In this document: piece after piece, positions 25,350 through 33,566 of the stretch | Layout of the letters: each line of letters opens with the position of its first letter | Numbering within the stretch: position 1 is the stretch's first letter | Assembly: GCF_002904295.1 (NCBI RefSeq) | Contig: NZ_PPHG01000091.1 | Coordinates: 50,408-114,407, forward strand | Source of the DNA: Amycolatopsis sp. CA-128772 | GTDB lineage: Bacteria > Actinomycetota > Actinomycetes > Mycobacteriales > Pseudonocardiaceae | Direction of reading: 5' to 3' | Length of the DNA stretch: 64,000 nucleotides | Translations under genes and position numbers: made by a program | The notes under the pieces: model-generated | Databases searched by the model: none | The model's input: only the letters and a program-made list of their open reading frames with translations | What the model was told of the DNA's origin: nothing

Positions 25350-26354
25350 ATGCTTCGCACGCGCATCGCCGTCTCCGTCGCCGCGGCGGCAGCCGGGCTG
25401 GCAGTGCTCACCGCTTGCTCGGGTGCCGAGACCGCCCAGCCCGTTGTGGCTCCGGCGGCTGCCGGGGGGACCGGGGGCGGCCAGGCCGCCAACGGGCAGG
25501 TCGGGAACGCTGCTCCGGCTTCGAACGAGTCGAAACTGGTCGTCGCGGATGTGGCCGATGTCGGGCAGGTGCTCACCGACCAGAACGGCATGACCCTCTA
25601 CCGGTTCGACAAGGACACCGCGAAGCCGCCGAAGTCCAACTGCGACGGTGACTGCGCCAAGGCCTGGCCGCCGATGCTGGCGACCGGGGATGTCCAAGTC
25701 CAGGGGGTCGACAAGAACCTCGTCGGGAAGGTGACGCGCTCCGACGGAACCGAACAGATCACCGTCGGCGGGTGGGCGCTCTACCGCTACGCCAAGGACG
25801 CCAAGCCCGGTGACGCGACCGGTCAGGGCGTCGGCGGGGCCTGGTACGCGGCGAACGCCAAGGGCGGGAAGTCCGGGCAGGCGGCGGCCGCCGGCTCCGA
25901 ATCCGGGGCCGTGAAGCTCAGCGCCAGCAAGATCGACGGGCTCGGGGACGCGATCGTCGACCAGAACGGGATGACGCTCTACCTGTTCACGAAGGACACC
26001 AAGAAGAAGGCCTCCGCCTGCAACGGTGACTGCGCCAAGACCTGGCCGCCGGTCCTGTCGAACAACGGCAAGGTCGAACTGCAGGGCATCGACTCGAAGC
26101 TGCTCGGCAGCATCAAGCGCCAGGACGGCACCGAGCAGGTCACCATCGGCGGCTGGCCCGTCTACAACTTCTCGAAGGACCTGAAGCCGGGCGACGCGAA
26201 CGGCATGGGCGTCAACGGCACCTGGTTCGTCATCGAGCCCAACGGCTGCAAGGTCGGGACCACTCCCAGCACCGCCAGCCAGGCTCCGGCGGCGAACAGC
26301 GGTGCTGGGAGCAGCAGCAACGACTCCTCCGGTGGTACCGGCACCACCTACTGA
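25350..26354 (+). CDS. Lipoprotein with two secreted-repeat (Lipoprotein_15/SCO0930-type) units
   Basis: 334-residue lipoprotein. The signal MLRTRIAVSVAAAAAGLAVL ends in a TAC lipobox (Cys near 23). Two homologous units follow, each with NGMTLY(R/L)F, CNGDCAK(T)WPP-like and GTEQ(V/I)T(V/I)GGW motifs, at about 70-165 and 195-300. The Cys pair and Trp-Pro-Pro are the hallmark of this secreted repeat family, whose function is unproven. The C-terminus is Ser/Gly/Thr-rich. ATG 25350 has AAGGAG upstream. Confidence 0.9.
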   Translation: MLRTRIAVSVAAAAAGLAVLTACSGAETAQPVVAPAAAGGTGGGQAANGQVGNAAPASNESKLVVADVADVGQVLTDQNGMTLYRFDKDTAKPPKSNCDGDCAKAWPPMLATGDVQVQGVDKNLVGKVTRSDGTEQITVGGWALYRYAKDAKPGDATGQGVGGAWYAANAKGGKSGQAAAAGSESGAVKLSASKIDGLGDAIVDQNGMTLYLFTKDTKKKASACNGDCAKTWPPVLSNNGKVELQGIDSKLLGSIKRQDGTEQVTIGGWPVYNFSKDLKPGDANGMGVNGTWFVIEPNGCKVGTTPSTASQAPAANSGAGSSSNDSSGGTGTTY

Positions 26355-26360
26355 ACGAAC

Positions 26361-27125
26361 CTAGTGGGCGAGGCCCGGCGGACGCTCTTCGCGAGCGACC
26401 TCCGGGCCTCGCTCCTTGTGGTCACGACGCAGGAACGAGCGGCGGCGCGGCTCCTCGGCCACCCCGTCGGCGACGTCGGTGCGGGAGCCGCGGTCGACGA
26501 CATCGGCACGGCGGCCGCGGTCGGCGACATCCGCACGGCGGCCGCGATCGACGACGTCCGAGCGGCGGTCGACGACGTCGGTGCGGTCGCGGTCGACGAC
26601 GTCGGTGCGGTCGCGGTCGATGACCTCGGTGCGCTGCTCGGCCACCGTCGGCTCGTCGGCCACCTCGTCCTCGGGCAGCAGGATGGTGCGGCGGGCCGGC
26701 AGGACCGCGATCAGCAGGCCGAGCGCGGCGACGCCGAGGTGCAGCCACGTGTCGGCGCGCCCGAGGTCCATCGGGTTGCCGGCGTTGGCGAGGGGGTTGG
26801 TGGAAATGAGGCCGTCGATCATCAGGCCCCACACGAACAGCAGGCCGTAGCCGATGAACAGCAGCCAGCCGAACGTCCGCGCGCGGCCCGAGCCGAACGC
26901 CAGCAGCAAGCCGACGACGCCGGTCACGACGCGGACCAGGCTCATGAGCGGGTTGCCGGAGAACCGCCAGAACCCCGCGTCGTGGTGGCCGGCGAAGTCG
27001 CCGAAGCCGGTCCTTGAGAATCCGATGATGCCGACGACGAGGAACGCGATCCCGGCCAGTCCGGCCAGCACCTGCGCCGGCTGCAGGCCTCGGACCCGGA
27101 TGCGTGCGCCTTTCGCGTGAACCAT
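26361..27125 (-). CDS. DUF4383 membrane protein with repetitive charged tail
   Basis: 254 residues. Four hydrophobic helices occupy the first two thirds: AGLAGIAFLVVGIIGF, LVRVVTGVVGLLLAFG, GWLLFIGYGLLFVWGLMI and WLHLGVAALGLLIAVL, with the DUF4383 signatures GNPMDLGRADTWLHL and FSGNPLMSLVR. A tail of about seven 7-9-residue units built on (T/S/A)DVVDRxR follows and ends basic. ATG 27125 is chosen over a longer frame because it begins just before the first helix. Function unknown. It ends 7 bp from the convergent lipoprotein gene. Confidence 0.85.
   Translation of the reverse strand: MVHAKGARIRVRGLQPAQVLAGLAGIAFLVVGIIGFSRTGFGDFAGHHDAGFWRFSGNPLMSLVRVVTGVVGLLLAFGSGRARTFGWLLFIGYGLLFVWGLMIDGLISTNPLANAGNPMDLGRADTWLHLGVAALGLLIAVLPARRTILLPEDEVADEPTVAEQRTEVIDRDRTDVVDRDRTDVVDRRSDVVDRGRRADVADRGRRADVVDRGSRTDVADGVAEEPRRRSFLRRDHKERGPEVAREERPPGLAH
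26470..26640. repeat. In-gene tandem repeat (7-9 codon units) in the DUF4383 tail
   Basis: On the plus strand the unit GTCGACGACGTCGGTGCGGT recurs with variation. On the coding strand it gives successive TDVVDRDR, SDVVDRR, ADVADRGRR and ADVVDRGSR units. Confidence 0.8.
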
Positions 27126-27312
27126 GACTCCAGTCCTTCCCAGCGGGTGGTGACGACCGTCACCGCGCTGTAGTACCCCGCGACCACGGTGAGCGAAACG
27201 ATGCTTGCCCGCAGGGCACCTGCGCGTTCCCGGATCGGGCCCGGTTCGAGAGCAATCCCACAACTACCCCCGTTCGAGCGAACAGCGCGCGGCCTTCCCG
27301 GCAATTCGGGTC

Positions 27313-28209
27313 ATGCGCAAGCTGAGCGGCATCTTCCTGGTGGGGCTGTGCCTGGGGGCGATCGGCGCGGTGGTGGTGACGGCGAGTCACGGCTGGGCCG
27401 ACGCGCCCAAGCCGATCGCGGTCACCGAAGCCGTCGCGACGCCGAGCGGAACGCCGACGCCGAGCGCCGCGCCCAAGGCGGAACCCGAGGACGAGCCGAA
27501 GGAACAGCCCCAGGCCGCGCCGAAGGAAGACGCCGAGCTGGGCACCGGGGTGGACGCCGCCGCGCTGGACAAGCTGGTGCGTGGCGGCAACGTCAGCGCC
27601 GTCGTCTTCGACCGGCAGAGCGGGAAAACCACCGTCTCGGTGCACGCCGACCGCGGCTACACGTCCGCGTCACTGGTGAAACTGCTGATAGCGCTTTCCG
27701 TGCTCGAGCGCGGCGGTCCCGTCGCGGACGTGCAGCGGATGCTCTCCCGCAGCGACGACGACCTCGCCAGCCGGTTCTGGGTGTCCTACGGCGGGACGTC
27801 GATCGTCACCGGGTGGGCCAAGAAGCTCGGCCTCACCGGCACCCGGCCGCCCGCGGATCCCGGCCGCTGGGGCGACACGCAGATCACCGCGCCGGACATC
27901 GTCAAGGTCTACCGGTACCTGCTCGACCACAAGGCCACCGCGATCCTCACCGCGCTGCGGAACGCGACCGAACGCGGGTCCGACGGGTTCCGGCAGTACT
28001 TCGGCATCCCGGACGCCGCCGGCGGGCGGCCGTGGGCGATCAAGCAGGGCTGGTCGTGCTGCCGGCCGGCGCGGACGCTGCACACCTCGGGTGTGCTCGG
28101 CGAAGACAGCCGCTACATCGTGGTGGTGCTGACCGAACACCCCGCCGGCGTCGACTACCCGACCGCGTCGAAGCGCGTCACCGACATCGTCACGCAGCTG
28201 CTCCGCTAG
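27313..28209 (+). CDS. Exported serine hydrolase of the beta-lactamase/PBP fold
   Basis: 298 residues. N-terminal signal or anchor (LSGIFLVGLCLGAIGAVVV), then a Pro/Glu/Lys-rich linker of about 50 residues, then a class A beta-lactamase-like domain. Catalytic motifs are SASLVK (SxxK, near 117-122), SDDD in place of SDN, and KQGW in place of KTG. ATG 27313 begins MRKLSGIF. Similar actinobacterial proteins are annotated as serine hydrolases without proven activity; drug inactivation should not be assumed. Confidence 0.82.
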   Translation: MRKLSGIFLVGLCLGAIGAVVVTASHGWADAPKPIAVTEAVATPSGTPTPSAAPKAEPEDEPKEQPQAAPKEDAELGTGVDAAALDKLVRGGNVSAVVFDRQSGKTTVSVHADRGYTSASLVKLLIALSVLERGGPVADVQRMLSRSDDDLASRFWVSYGGTSIVTGWAKKLGLTGTRPPADPGRWGDTQITAPDIVKVYRYLLDHKATAILTALRNATERGSDGFRQYFGIPDAAGGRPWAIKQGWSCCRPARTLHTSGVLGEDSRYIVVVLTEHPAGVDYPTASKRVTDIVTQLLR

Positions 28210-28214
28210 CCGGC

Positions 28215-29423
28215 TTACTGGTCGGTGTCGGCCAGGGCGCCGTGCGCGCCCGAGCGTGGCAGGGGCCACGGGAGCACGCCGCCGGTGGTCTCCAGCTGCC
28301 GGCCGGCCGGGGACGGGCCCGTCGTGTGGGCGCCGATCCAGGCCAGGACGTCCGGGATCTGCGACTTGAAGGTGTTCATGTTGTGGCCGGCGTCCCGGAT
28401 CTTCCACGACGAGAACTGGACCGGCGGCCGGGCCGCCGCGCGGATCTGGTCGATCGCGAAGCTCTCGTAGTTCTCCTTGTCACCCGAAATCGCCAGGATG
28501 TCCACCGGGGACGGGTGCCGGGCCACGTTGAGCCGGACGTTGTTGGCGTCGTTGATGTCCTGGCGGCCGTGGAACAGGTCTTCGGTCTCGGCGTCGACCT
28601 GGGCCTTGTCGTAGCCGCTGACGCTGACCGCCTGGCCGTACCACTGCGGGTGGCGGGTCACCAGGTTCATCGCGCAGTACCCGCCGGAGGACCAGCCCGC
28701 CATCGTCCACGCCCGCCGGTTCGCCGCGACGCCGAGCTTCTGCAGCGCCCAGTCGCGCAGGTCCGCGGTGAGGTACGTGTCGTTCGCCGTGCCGTTGACC
28801 TCGTCGACGCATTCCGTGTCGTGGCCGACCTTCGGGACGCCCGTCGGGTCGGGAATGATCACCACGGTCGGCGGCAGGACGCGCTTGGCGATCGCCGCGT
28901 CGAGCTGTTCCGGCAGGTGGTAGCCGCCGGTCACGACCTCGGGGCCGGACGGGTAGTTCGGGATCCACTCGATCGCCGGGAACCGCAGTTCCTTGAACGC
29001 CGCGTCGAAGTACTGCGGCGGCAGGTAGACCGTGACGTCGCGGGTGACCTTCGTGCGCCGCCCGGTCACCTTCATGTGGACGACGGTGCCCTTGCCTTCG
29101 CGGGCGTGCGCCGCGCCGGTGTCACGCAGCTTCTCGAGGTCTTCGCCGTTCTGCGCCGCTTCCGCGTCGGTTCCCTGCGCCGCGTAGACGCCGGTGCCGA
29201 GCAGCGAGCCGACCGTCGGGAAGAACCCGCCGATCATGTTGCCGCCCATGCCCGCGCTGAGCACCACGAGGACGACGGCGAGCAGGATCGTCGCGCTGCG
29301 CCACAACCGTTTGCGCTTCCAGCGGTCCCAGAACCACGGGACGGCGATGATCGCGAGCAGCGTCAGCACGACCACCACGATCATGTTGACCGGCGAGTCG
29401 AGCCGGATGCTGCTCAGGTGCAT
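28215..29423 (-). CDS. Membrane-anchored esterase (alpha/beta hydrolase, Esterase-D/mycolyltransferase-like)
   Basis: 402 residues from ATG 29423. Two N-terminal helices (VVVVLTLLAIIAVPWFW and ATILLAVVLVVLSAG) anchor an extracytoplasmic esterase domain. GWSSGGYCAMNL contains the nucleophile Ser; Asp (ISGDKENYES) and His (DAGHNMNTF) complete the likely triad. DVTVYLPPQYFD is typical of the esterase/antigen-85-like family. The natural substrate is unknown. Convergent with the beta-lactamase-fold gene. Confidence 0.85.
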   Translation of the reverse strand: MHLSSIRLDSPVNMIVVVVLTLLAIIAVPWFWDRWKRKRLWRSATILLAVVLVVLSAGMGGNMIGGFFPTVGSLLGTGVYAAQGTDAEAAQNGEDLEKLRDTGAAHAREGKGTVVHMKVTGRRTKVTRDVTVYLPPQYFDAAFKELRFPAIEWIPNYPSGPEVVTGGYHLPEQLDAAIAKRVLPPTVVIIPDPTGVPKVGHDTECVDEVNGTANDTYLTADLRDWALQKLGVAANRRAWTMAGWSSGGYCAMNLVTRHPQWYGQAVSVSGYDKAQVDAETEDLFHGRQDINDANNVRLNVARHPSPVDILAISGDKENYESFAIDQIRAAARPPVQFSSWKIRDAGHNMNTFKSQIPDVLAWIGAHTTGPSPAGRQLETTGGVLPWPLPRSGAHGALADTDQ

Positions 29424-29567
29424 GACAACGGTCCTTCCAGGCGGGCAGAAATGCGCGCCCGGATCGCGGGACTCGCGTATATATCACGTTTGAGCCCCCG
29501 TGCACGTTGCGACCTTGTGAGCTCCGTCATAAGGCCGCAACGTGCCGGGTACTCAGCGTCTTCTCAG

Positions 29568-30530
29568 TTACTTTGCGAGCGCCCGGGACAGCACCGTGAC
29601 GGCCTGGGTGATCGCGGCCTCGGCGGCGTGGGTCTCGCGGAGCGCGTTCACCATCACGAAGTCGTGGATGATCCCCTGGTACCGGACGGCGGTGACGGGC
29701 ACGCCGGCCTGACGCAGCTTCGCCGCGTACGCCTCACCTTCGTCGCGAAGCACGTCGGCTTCGCCGGTGATCACCAGCGCCGGCGGCAGCCCGGCGAGCT
29801 CGTCGAGCGACGCGCGCAGCGGCGACGCCGTGATTTCCGCGCGCTGGGCGGGGTCGGTCGTGTACTGGTCCCAGAACCACTGCATGCCTTCGCGGCCGAG
29901 GAAGTAGCCCTCGGCGAACTTCAGGTACGACTCGGTGTCGAACGAAGCGTCGGTGACCGGGTAGAAGAGGACCTGCTGTTTGAAGGTGACGTCGCCGCGC
30001 TGCTTGGCCAGGATGGTCAGCGCCGCGGTCATGTTGCCGCCGACGGAGTCACCGGCGATCGCGATGCGCGAGGTGTCGAGCCCCTTCTCGGCGCCGTGCT
30101 GGGCCACCCACTTCGCGACCGCGTAGTTCTCCTCGATGGCGACCGGGTAACGCGCCTCCGGCGAGCGGCTGTACTCGGGGAACACGACGGCCGCGCCGAC
30201 GCCGGCCGCCAGTTCGCGCACCAGGCGCTCGTGCGTGTGGAAGTCGCCGAACACCCAGCCGGCGCCGTGGATGTAGACGATCACCGGGAGCGGACCGGAA
30301 ACCCCGGCCGGGCGGACGATCCGCGTCTCGACGTCGCCGTTCGGGCCGCCCGGGACGGTCAGCACCTCGATCTCGGCGGCGGCCATGGCGACCTCGCCGT
30401 CCTGGACGCCGTCGACGGCCTTGCGACCCTCTTCCGGCGCCAGCTGGAACAGGTACGGCGGCTGGTCGGTGGCCTCCGCGAACGCCTGCGCGGCCGGTTC
30501 GAGGGCCAGGTTGTGCGGGTTGGCGGTCAT
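29568..30530 (-). CDS. Alpha/beta hydrolase of the hormone-sensitive lipase family
   Basis: 320 residues from ATG 30530, with GAGGAGG just upstream. The HSL family oxyanion motif appears as YIHGAGWVFGD (HGAG in place of HGGG), the nucleophile elbow as GDSVGGNM, and acid and His in EADVLRDEG and GIIHDFVM. Likely a carboxylesterase or lipase. It diverges from an OhrR-like MarR gene across a region with CAACT/AGTTG palindromes, so organic-peroxide or small-molecule control is plausible (inference). Confidence 0.9.
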   Translation of the reverse strand: MTANPHNLALEPAAQAFAEATDQPPYLFQLAPEEGRKAVDGVQDGEVAMAAAEIEVLTVPGGPNGDVETRIVRPAGVSGPLPVIVYIHGAGWVFGDFHTHERLVRELAAGVGAAVVFPEYSRSPEARYPVAIEENYAVAKWVAQHGAEKGLDTSRIAIAGDSVGGNMTAALTILAKQRGDVTFKQQVLFYPVTDASFDTESYLKFAEGYFLGREGMQWFWDQYTTDPAQRAEITASPLRASLDELAGLPPALVITGEADVLRDEGEAYAAKLRQAGVPVTAVRYQGIIHDFVMVNALRETHAAEAAITQAVTVLSRALAK

Positions 30531-30575
30531 GTCATCCTCCTCGGTGAAGCAAGCTGATGCCCTGAAGGTAGCTCG

Positions 30576-30595
30576 CAACTCAGTTGTGCACAACT
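30576..30595. promoter_or_regulatory. Palindromic operator between hydrolase and OhrR-like genes
   Basis: CAACT-C-AGTTG (30576-30586) overlaps the perfect 14-bp palindrome AGTTGTGCACAACT (30582-30595). A further half-site GAGTTG lies near 30625. Placed in the divergent promoter, this suits MarR/OhrR binding. Confidence 0.6.
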
Positions 30596-30683
30596 AATTT
30601 GAGCCCAATGAGATGCAGGGCACTTGAGTTGCCTCCCGCCGCCAGGCCGAGGACCATGAAGAGTTACGAGAGAGGAGGACGCC

Positions 30684-31133
30684 ATGGCATCGCTGCGGCT
30701 GGACGACCAGCTCTGCTTCGGGTTGTACGCGGCGTCTCGTGCGGTGACGTCGTTGTACCGGGCCGTCCTGGAGGACCTCGATCTCACCTACCCCCAGTAC
30801 CTGGTCATGCTGGCGCTCTGGGAACGGGACCACCGCCTGGTCAAGGAGCTCGGCGCCGAGCTGAACCTCGATTCGGGCACGCTGTCGCCGCTGCTCAAGC
30901 GGCTGCAGACGGCGGGACTGGTGGTCCGGAACCGGCAGGCCGACGACGAGCGCGCGGTCCGCGTCAGCCTGACCGACGCCGGGAAGGCGTTGCGCGAGAA
31001 GGCGCAGGGCATCCCGGACGTGATCGGCGCGGCGATGAGCCTGGACGACGCCGGGGTGGCCCGGATGCGGGCCGAGCTGGACCGCCTGACAGAGTCGGTG
31101 AACGCCTACCGGGAGGCCATGGCACCGGCATGA
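30684..31133 (+). CDS. OhrR-like MarR-family regulator
   Basis: 149-residue winged-helix MarR protein. The N-terminal LDDQLCFGLYAASR carries the reactive Cys (near residue 11) diagnostic of OhrR-type organic hydroperoxide sensors. The wing region is VVRNRQADDERAVRVSLTDAG. ATG 30684 has GAGAGGAGG upstream. No ohr peroxidase gene is adjacent; the divergent gene is an HSL-type hydrolase, and the next gene on its strand is a coupled methyltransferase, so the regulon is atypical. Confidence 0.9.
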   Translation: MASLRLDDQLCFGLYAASRAVTSLYRAVLEDLDLTYPQYLVMLALWERDHRLVKELGAELNLDSGTLSPLLKRLQTAGLVVRNRQADDERAVRVSLTDAGKALREKAQGIPDVIGAAMSLDDAGVARMRAELDRLTESVNAYREAMAPA

Positions 31134-31972
31134 TCAACCACGACGACGCGCTGAAGGCCGTCGAAAGCAGCCTCGACCGGCCCTCGGCGGCGCGGATCTA
31201 CGACTACTTCATCGGCGGGAACACGCACTACGCGATCGATCGCGCGTTCGCCGAAAAGGTCCGCGCGCGGCTGCCGCTGATGGGCGACTACTGCCTGACG
31301 AGCCGGCAGTTCCTCGGCCGCGCGGTCCGGCAGTGCGTCCGCGAAGGCATCCGGCAGTTCGTCGACGTCGGCTCCGGCCTGCCCACCGCGGGCAACGTGC
31401 ACGAGGTCGCAGATGACACCAGTTCGCGGCCGGACACGCGGGTGCTCTACATCGACAACGAGCCCATCGCGCTCGCCCACTCGACGCTGCTGCTGGCCGA
31501 CACCGCCGACCCGGACCGCCACCACGCCATCGCCGCGGACTTCCTGCAGCCGGACGACCTCTGGGAGCGCGTCAAGGCGTCGGAGATCATCGACGCGCGC
31601 GAGCCGGTCGCCCTGGTGATCAACGCGGTCATGCACTTCGTCAAGGACGAGCAGAACCCGGACCAGCTGCTGGAGTTCTACCGCGAGCGGCTGGCCCCCG
31701 GCTCGCTGCTGGTGCTGTCGCAGATGACCAACGAGAACCCGGTGAACGAGGACGAGCGGCAGGCGCTGCTCGAACTGCTCGAGTACTACGAGACCACGAC
31801 GAACCCGGGTTTCCTGCGGACGATGGCGGAGTTCGAACGCTTCTTCGGCGGCTGGCCGATGCTCGAACCCGGTCTCGTCTACGCGCCGGCGTGGCACCCG
31901 GACGAGCGCACGGTGTTCGCCGGCTCGCCGTCCGAGTCGCGGGTGATCGGCGGGGTCGCGCGCAAGCCCTAA
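31130..31972 (+). CDS. SAM-dependent methyltransferase (DUF574 family)
   Basis: 280 residues from ATG 31130, overlapping the OhrR-like stop as ATGA. Family motifs: RPSAARIYDYFIGGNTHY near the start, FVDVGSGLPTAGNVHEVA as the SAM-binding strand-loop, and RVLYIDNEPIALAHS. This large actinomycete family is annotated as SAM-dependent methyltransferases, with substrates mostly unknown. Its coupling to a peroxide-type regulator is unusual. The stop overlaps the convergent patatin gene by four bases. Confidence 0.85.
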   Translation: MINHDDALKAVESSLDRPSAARIYDYFIGGNTHYAIDRAFAEKVRARLPLMGDYCLTSRQFLGRAVRQCVREGIRQFVDVGSGLPTAGNVHEVADDTSSRPDTRVLYIDNEPIALAHSTLLLADTADPDRHHAIAADFLQPDDLWERVKASEIIDAREPVALVINAVMHFVKDEQNPDQLLEFYRERLAPGSLLVLSQMTNENPVNEDERQALLELLEYYETTTNPGFLRTMAEFERFFGGWPMLEPGLVYAPAWHPDERTVFAGSPSESRVIGGVARKP

Positions 31973-32907
31973 GACGCTTCGCGCAGGCTTTCCAGCACGT
32001 CCAGCACGGCGCTCTTCCCCAGGTCGACGGCCTTGCGCAGCACCTCGGGGTCGCGCTCCAGCACCGCCACGTCCGGCGCGCCCACCGGTGGCCGGACGCT
32101 GAGGATCCGCGGGTCGGCCGCCAGGGTCTCCTCGTCCTCGACGTCCCGGCGGTAGGTGTCCTGCCAGGCCGGGATGGCGCCGGGTGCCTGGCGACGCAGA
32201 AACCGCGGTACGACGACGTCGTGCATCCGCGGCGGCCGGACCGGCAGCTCGTCGGCGCGGCGGGTGCGCAGCACCAGGACGTCGGTCGCGCCTTGGGCGA
32301 GCGCGGTCCGGTACGGGATCGGCTCCGCGACGCCGGCGTCGACGAACCGGCGGCCGGCCATCGGGATCGGCGGCCCGGCCAGCACCGGCATGCACGACGA
32401 CGCGGCCAGCGCGACCTTGATCGCGTCGACGTCGGTCAGGAAGGGGTGCAGGTCGGTGGACTCGCCGGTGTCGGCGTCGGTGGCCAGCGGGTGGAAGGTC
32501 ACGGGGTTGGCCAGGATCGCCGGGAAGTCCATCGGTTCCAGCACCGAGTAGACCTGGTGGACGAGGTATTCGAGGTCGATCACCGCGCGGCCGCGCAGGG
32601 TGTGCAGCGGGTTGATGATCCGCCGCATGACGACCGGGTTCCACCAGGTCCGGACGCCGGTCGACGAGCGGCCGCAGAGCAGCCAGGCGCCGTTCAGCGC
32701 GCCGGCCGACGAGCCGTAGACGGCGTCGAACGCGGGTGTCACGCCGAGTTCGTCCAGCGCCAGGACCATGCCGCTGGAGTACGTGCCGCGGCTGCTGCCG
32801 CCTTCGATGACGAGCGCGAGGCGCCGGCCGTCGGTGCGTTCGCCCGGGACACTGCCCGCCGCCATCCGTCCGGAGATCAGTTCGAGTACCGGGTGCACTC
32901 CTCCCAT
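31969..32907 (-). CDS. Patatin-like phospholipase
   Basis: 312 residues from ATG 32907. Patatin motifs: the oxyanion loop EGGSSRG, the nucleophile elbow YGSSAGALNG (GxSxG), and the catalytic Asp in FVDAGVAEP. Cytosolic; no signal. Hydrolyses acyl esters of phospholipids by family knowledge. The open frame continues upstream to 33030, but there it only translates the CACTTTCACGTGAAAGTG palindromes twice as HFHVKVP, so that extension is rejected. Confidence 0.9.
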   Translation of the reverse strand: MGGVHPVLELISGRMAAGSVPGERTDGRRLALVIEGGSSRGTYSSGMVLALDELGVTPAFDAVYGSSAGALNGAWLLCGRSSTGVRTWWNPVVMRRIINPLHTLRGRAVIDLEYLVHQVYSVLEPMDFPAILANPVTFHPLATDADTGESTDLHPFLTDVDAIKVALAASSCMPVLAGPPIPMAGRRFVDAGVAEPIPYRTALAQGATDVLVLRTRRADELPVRPPRMHDVVVPRFLRRQAPGAIPAWQDTYRRDVEDEETLAADPRILSVRPPVGAPDVAVLERDPEVLRKAVDLGKSAVLDVLESLREAS

Positions 32908-32921
32908 CCTGCTCCCCCAAG

Positions 32922-32976
32922 GCGGCACTTTCACGTGAAAGTGCCGCTCCCAGGTGGGCACTTTCACGTGAAAGTG
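32922..32976. repeat. Two long palindromes built on CACTTTCACGTGAAAGTG
   Basis: A 26-bp perfect palindrome (32922-32947) and an 18-bp perfect palindrome (32959-32976) share the 18-bp core. Their centres are 33 bp apart. They lie between the divergent patatin and PadR genes. Confidence 0.85.
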
Positions 32977-33023
32977 ACGCGTCCCTCGTTGCTGTGCAAC
33001 TGGGTGCATATGAAACTGGATGC

Positions 33024-33566
33024 ATGGCACTGGAGCACGCGATCCTCGTCTCGCTGTCCGAGCGCGCCGGCTCGGGCTACGAGCTGACGCGCCGGTTCGA
33101 AAAGTCGATCGGGCTCTTCTGGAGCGCCACCCACCAGCAGATCTACCGCGTGCTCAAGCGGATGGAAGAGGCCGGCTGGGTGGCCGTCGACGTCGTCGCG
33201 CAGTCGGGCCGGCCGGACAAGAAGGTCTACACGGTCAGCGACGGCGGCCGCGCCGAGCTCGTCCGCTGGCTGGCCGAGCCGGATCCGGCCGCCGGACCGG
33301 TCGAACTGGCCGTGAAGATCCGCGGCGCGACCTTCGGCGACCCCGCGAAAGTCGCCGAGGAGATCGTCCGGCACCGCGCGACGCACGCGGGACGCCTCGA
33401 CGTCTACCGGCAGATCGAGAAGCGCGATTTCCCCGCGCCGGCCGCACTGACCGGCCAGGACCTGCACCAGTACCTGGTCCTGCGCGGCGGCATCCGCGTC
33501 GAAGAGGGCCAGGTCGAGTGGTTCGACGAAGTCCTCGCCGCCCTCAACCCGAAGGACGCCCGATGA
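33024..33566 (+). CDS. PadR-family transcriptional regulator
   Basis: 180 residues from ATG 33024 (MALEHAILVSLSE). The N-terminal winged helix has SGYELTRRFEKSIGLFWSATHQQIYRVL, and the C-terminal Vir-like helical region ends in QVEWFDEVLAAL, both typical of PadR. TGCAT (33005-33009) and ATGCA (33020-33024) form an inverted repeat at the start, a possible autoregulatory site. The stop overlaps the dienoyl-CoA reductase-like gene (ATGA), so that oxidoreductase is the likely target. Confidence 0.92.
   Translation: MALEHAILVSLSERAGSGYELTRRFEKSIGLFWSATHQQIYRVLKRMEEAGWVAVDVVAQSGRPDKKVYTVSDGGRAELVRWLAEPDPAAGPVELAVKIRGATFGDPAKVAEEIVRHRATHAGRLDVYRQIEKRDFPAPAALTGQDLHQYLVLRGGIRVEEGQVEWFDEVLAALNPKDAR

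Noticed and set aside
27313..28209. Antibiotic-resistance beta-lactamase
   Set aside because: SDN and KTG motifs are altered (SDDD, KQG); only the fold is supported.
27189..30557. 1122-codon plus-strand open frame
   Set aside because: A GC-rich shadow that spans several genes with clear domain signatures in other frames.
32908..33030. N-terminal extension of the patatin gene with HFHVKVP repeated
   Set aside because: It only translates the intergenic palindromes; ATG 32907 gives the natural family start.
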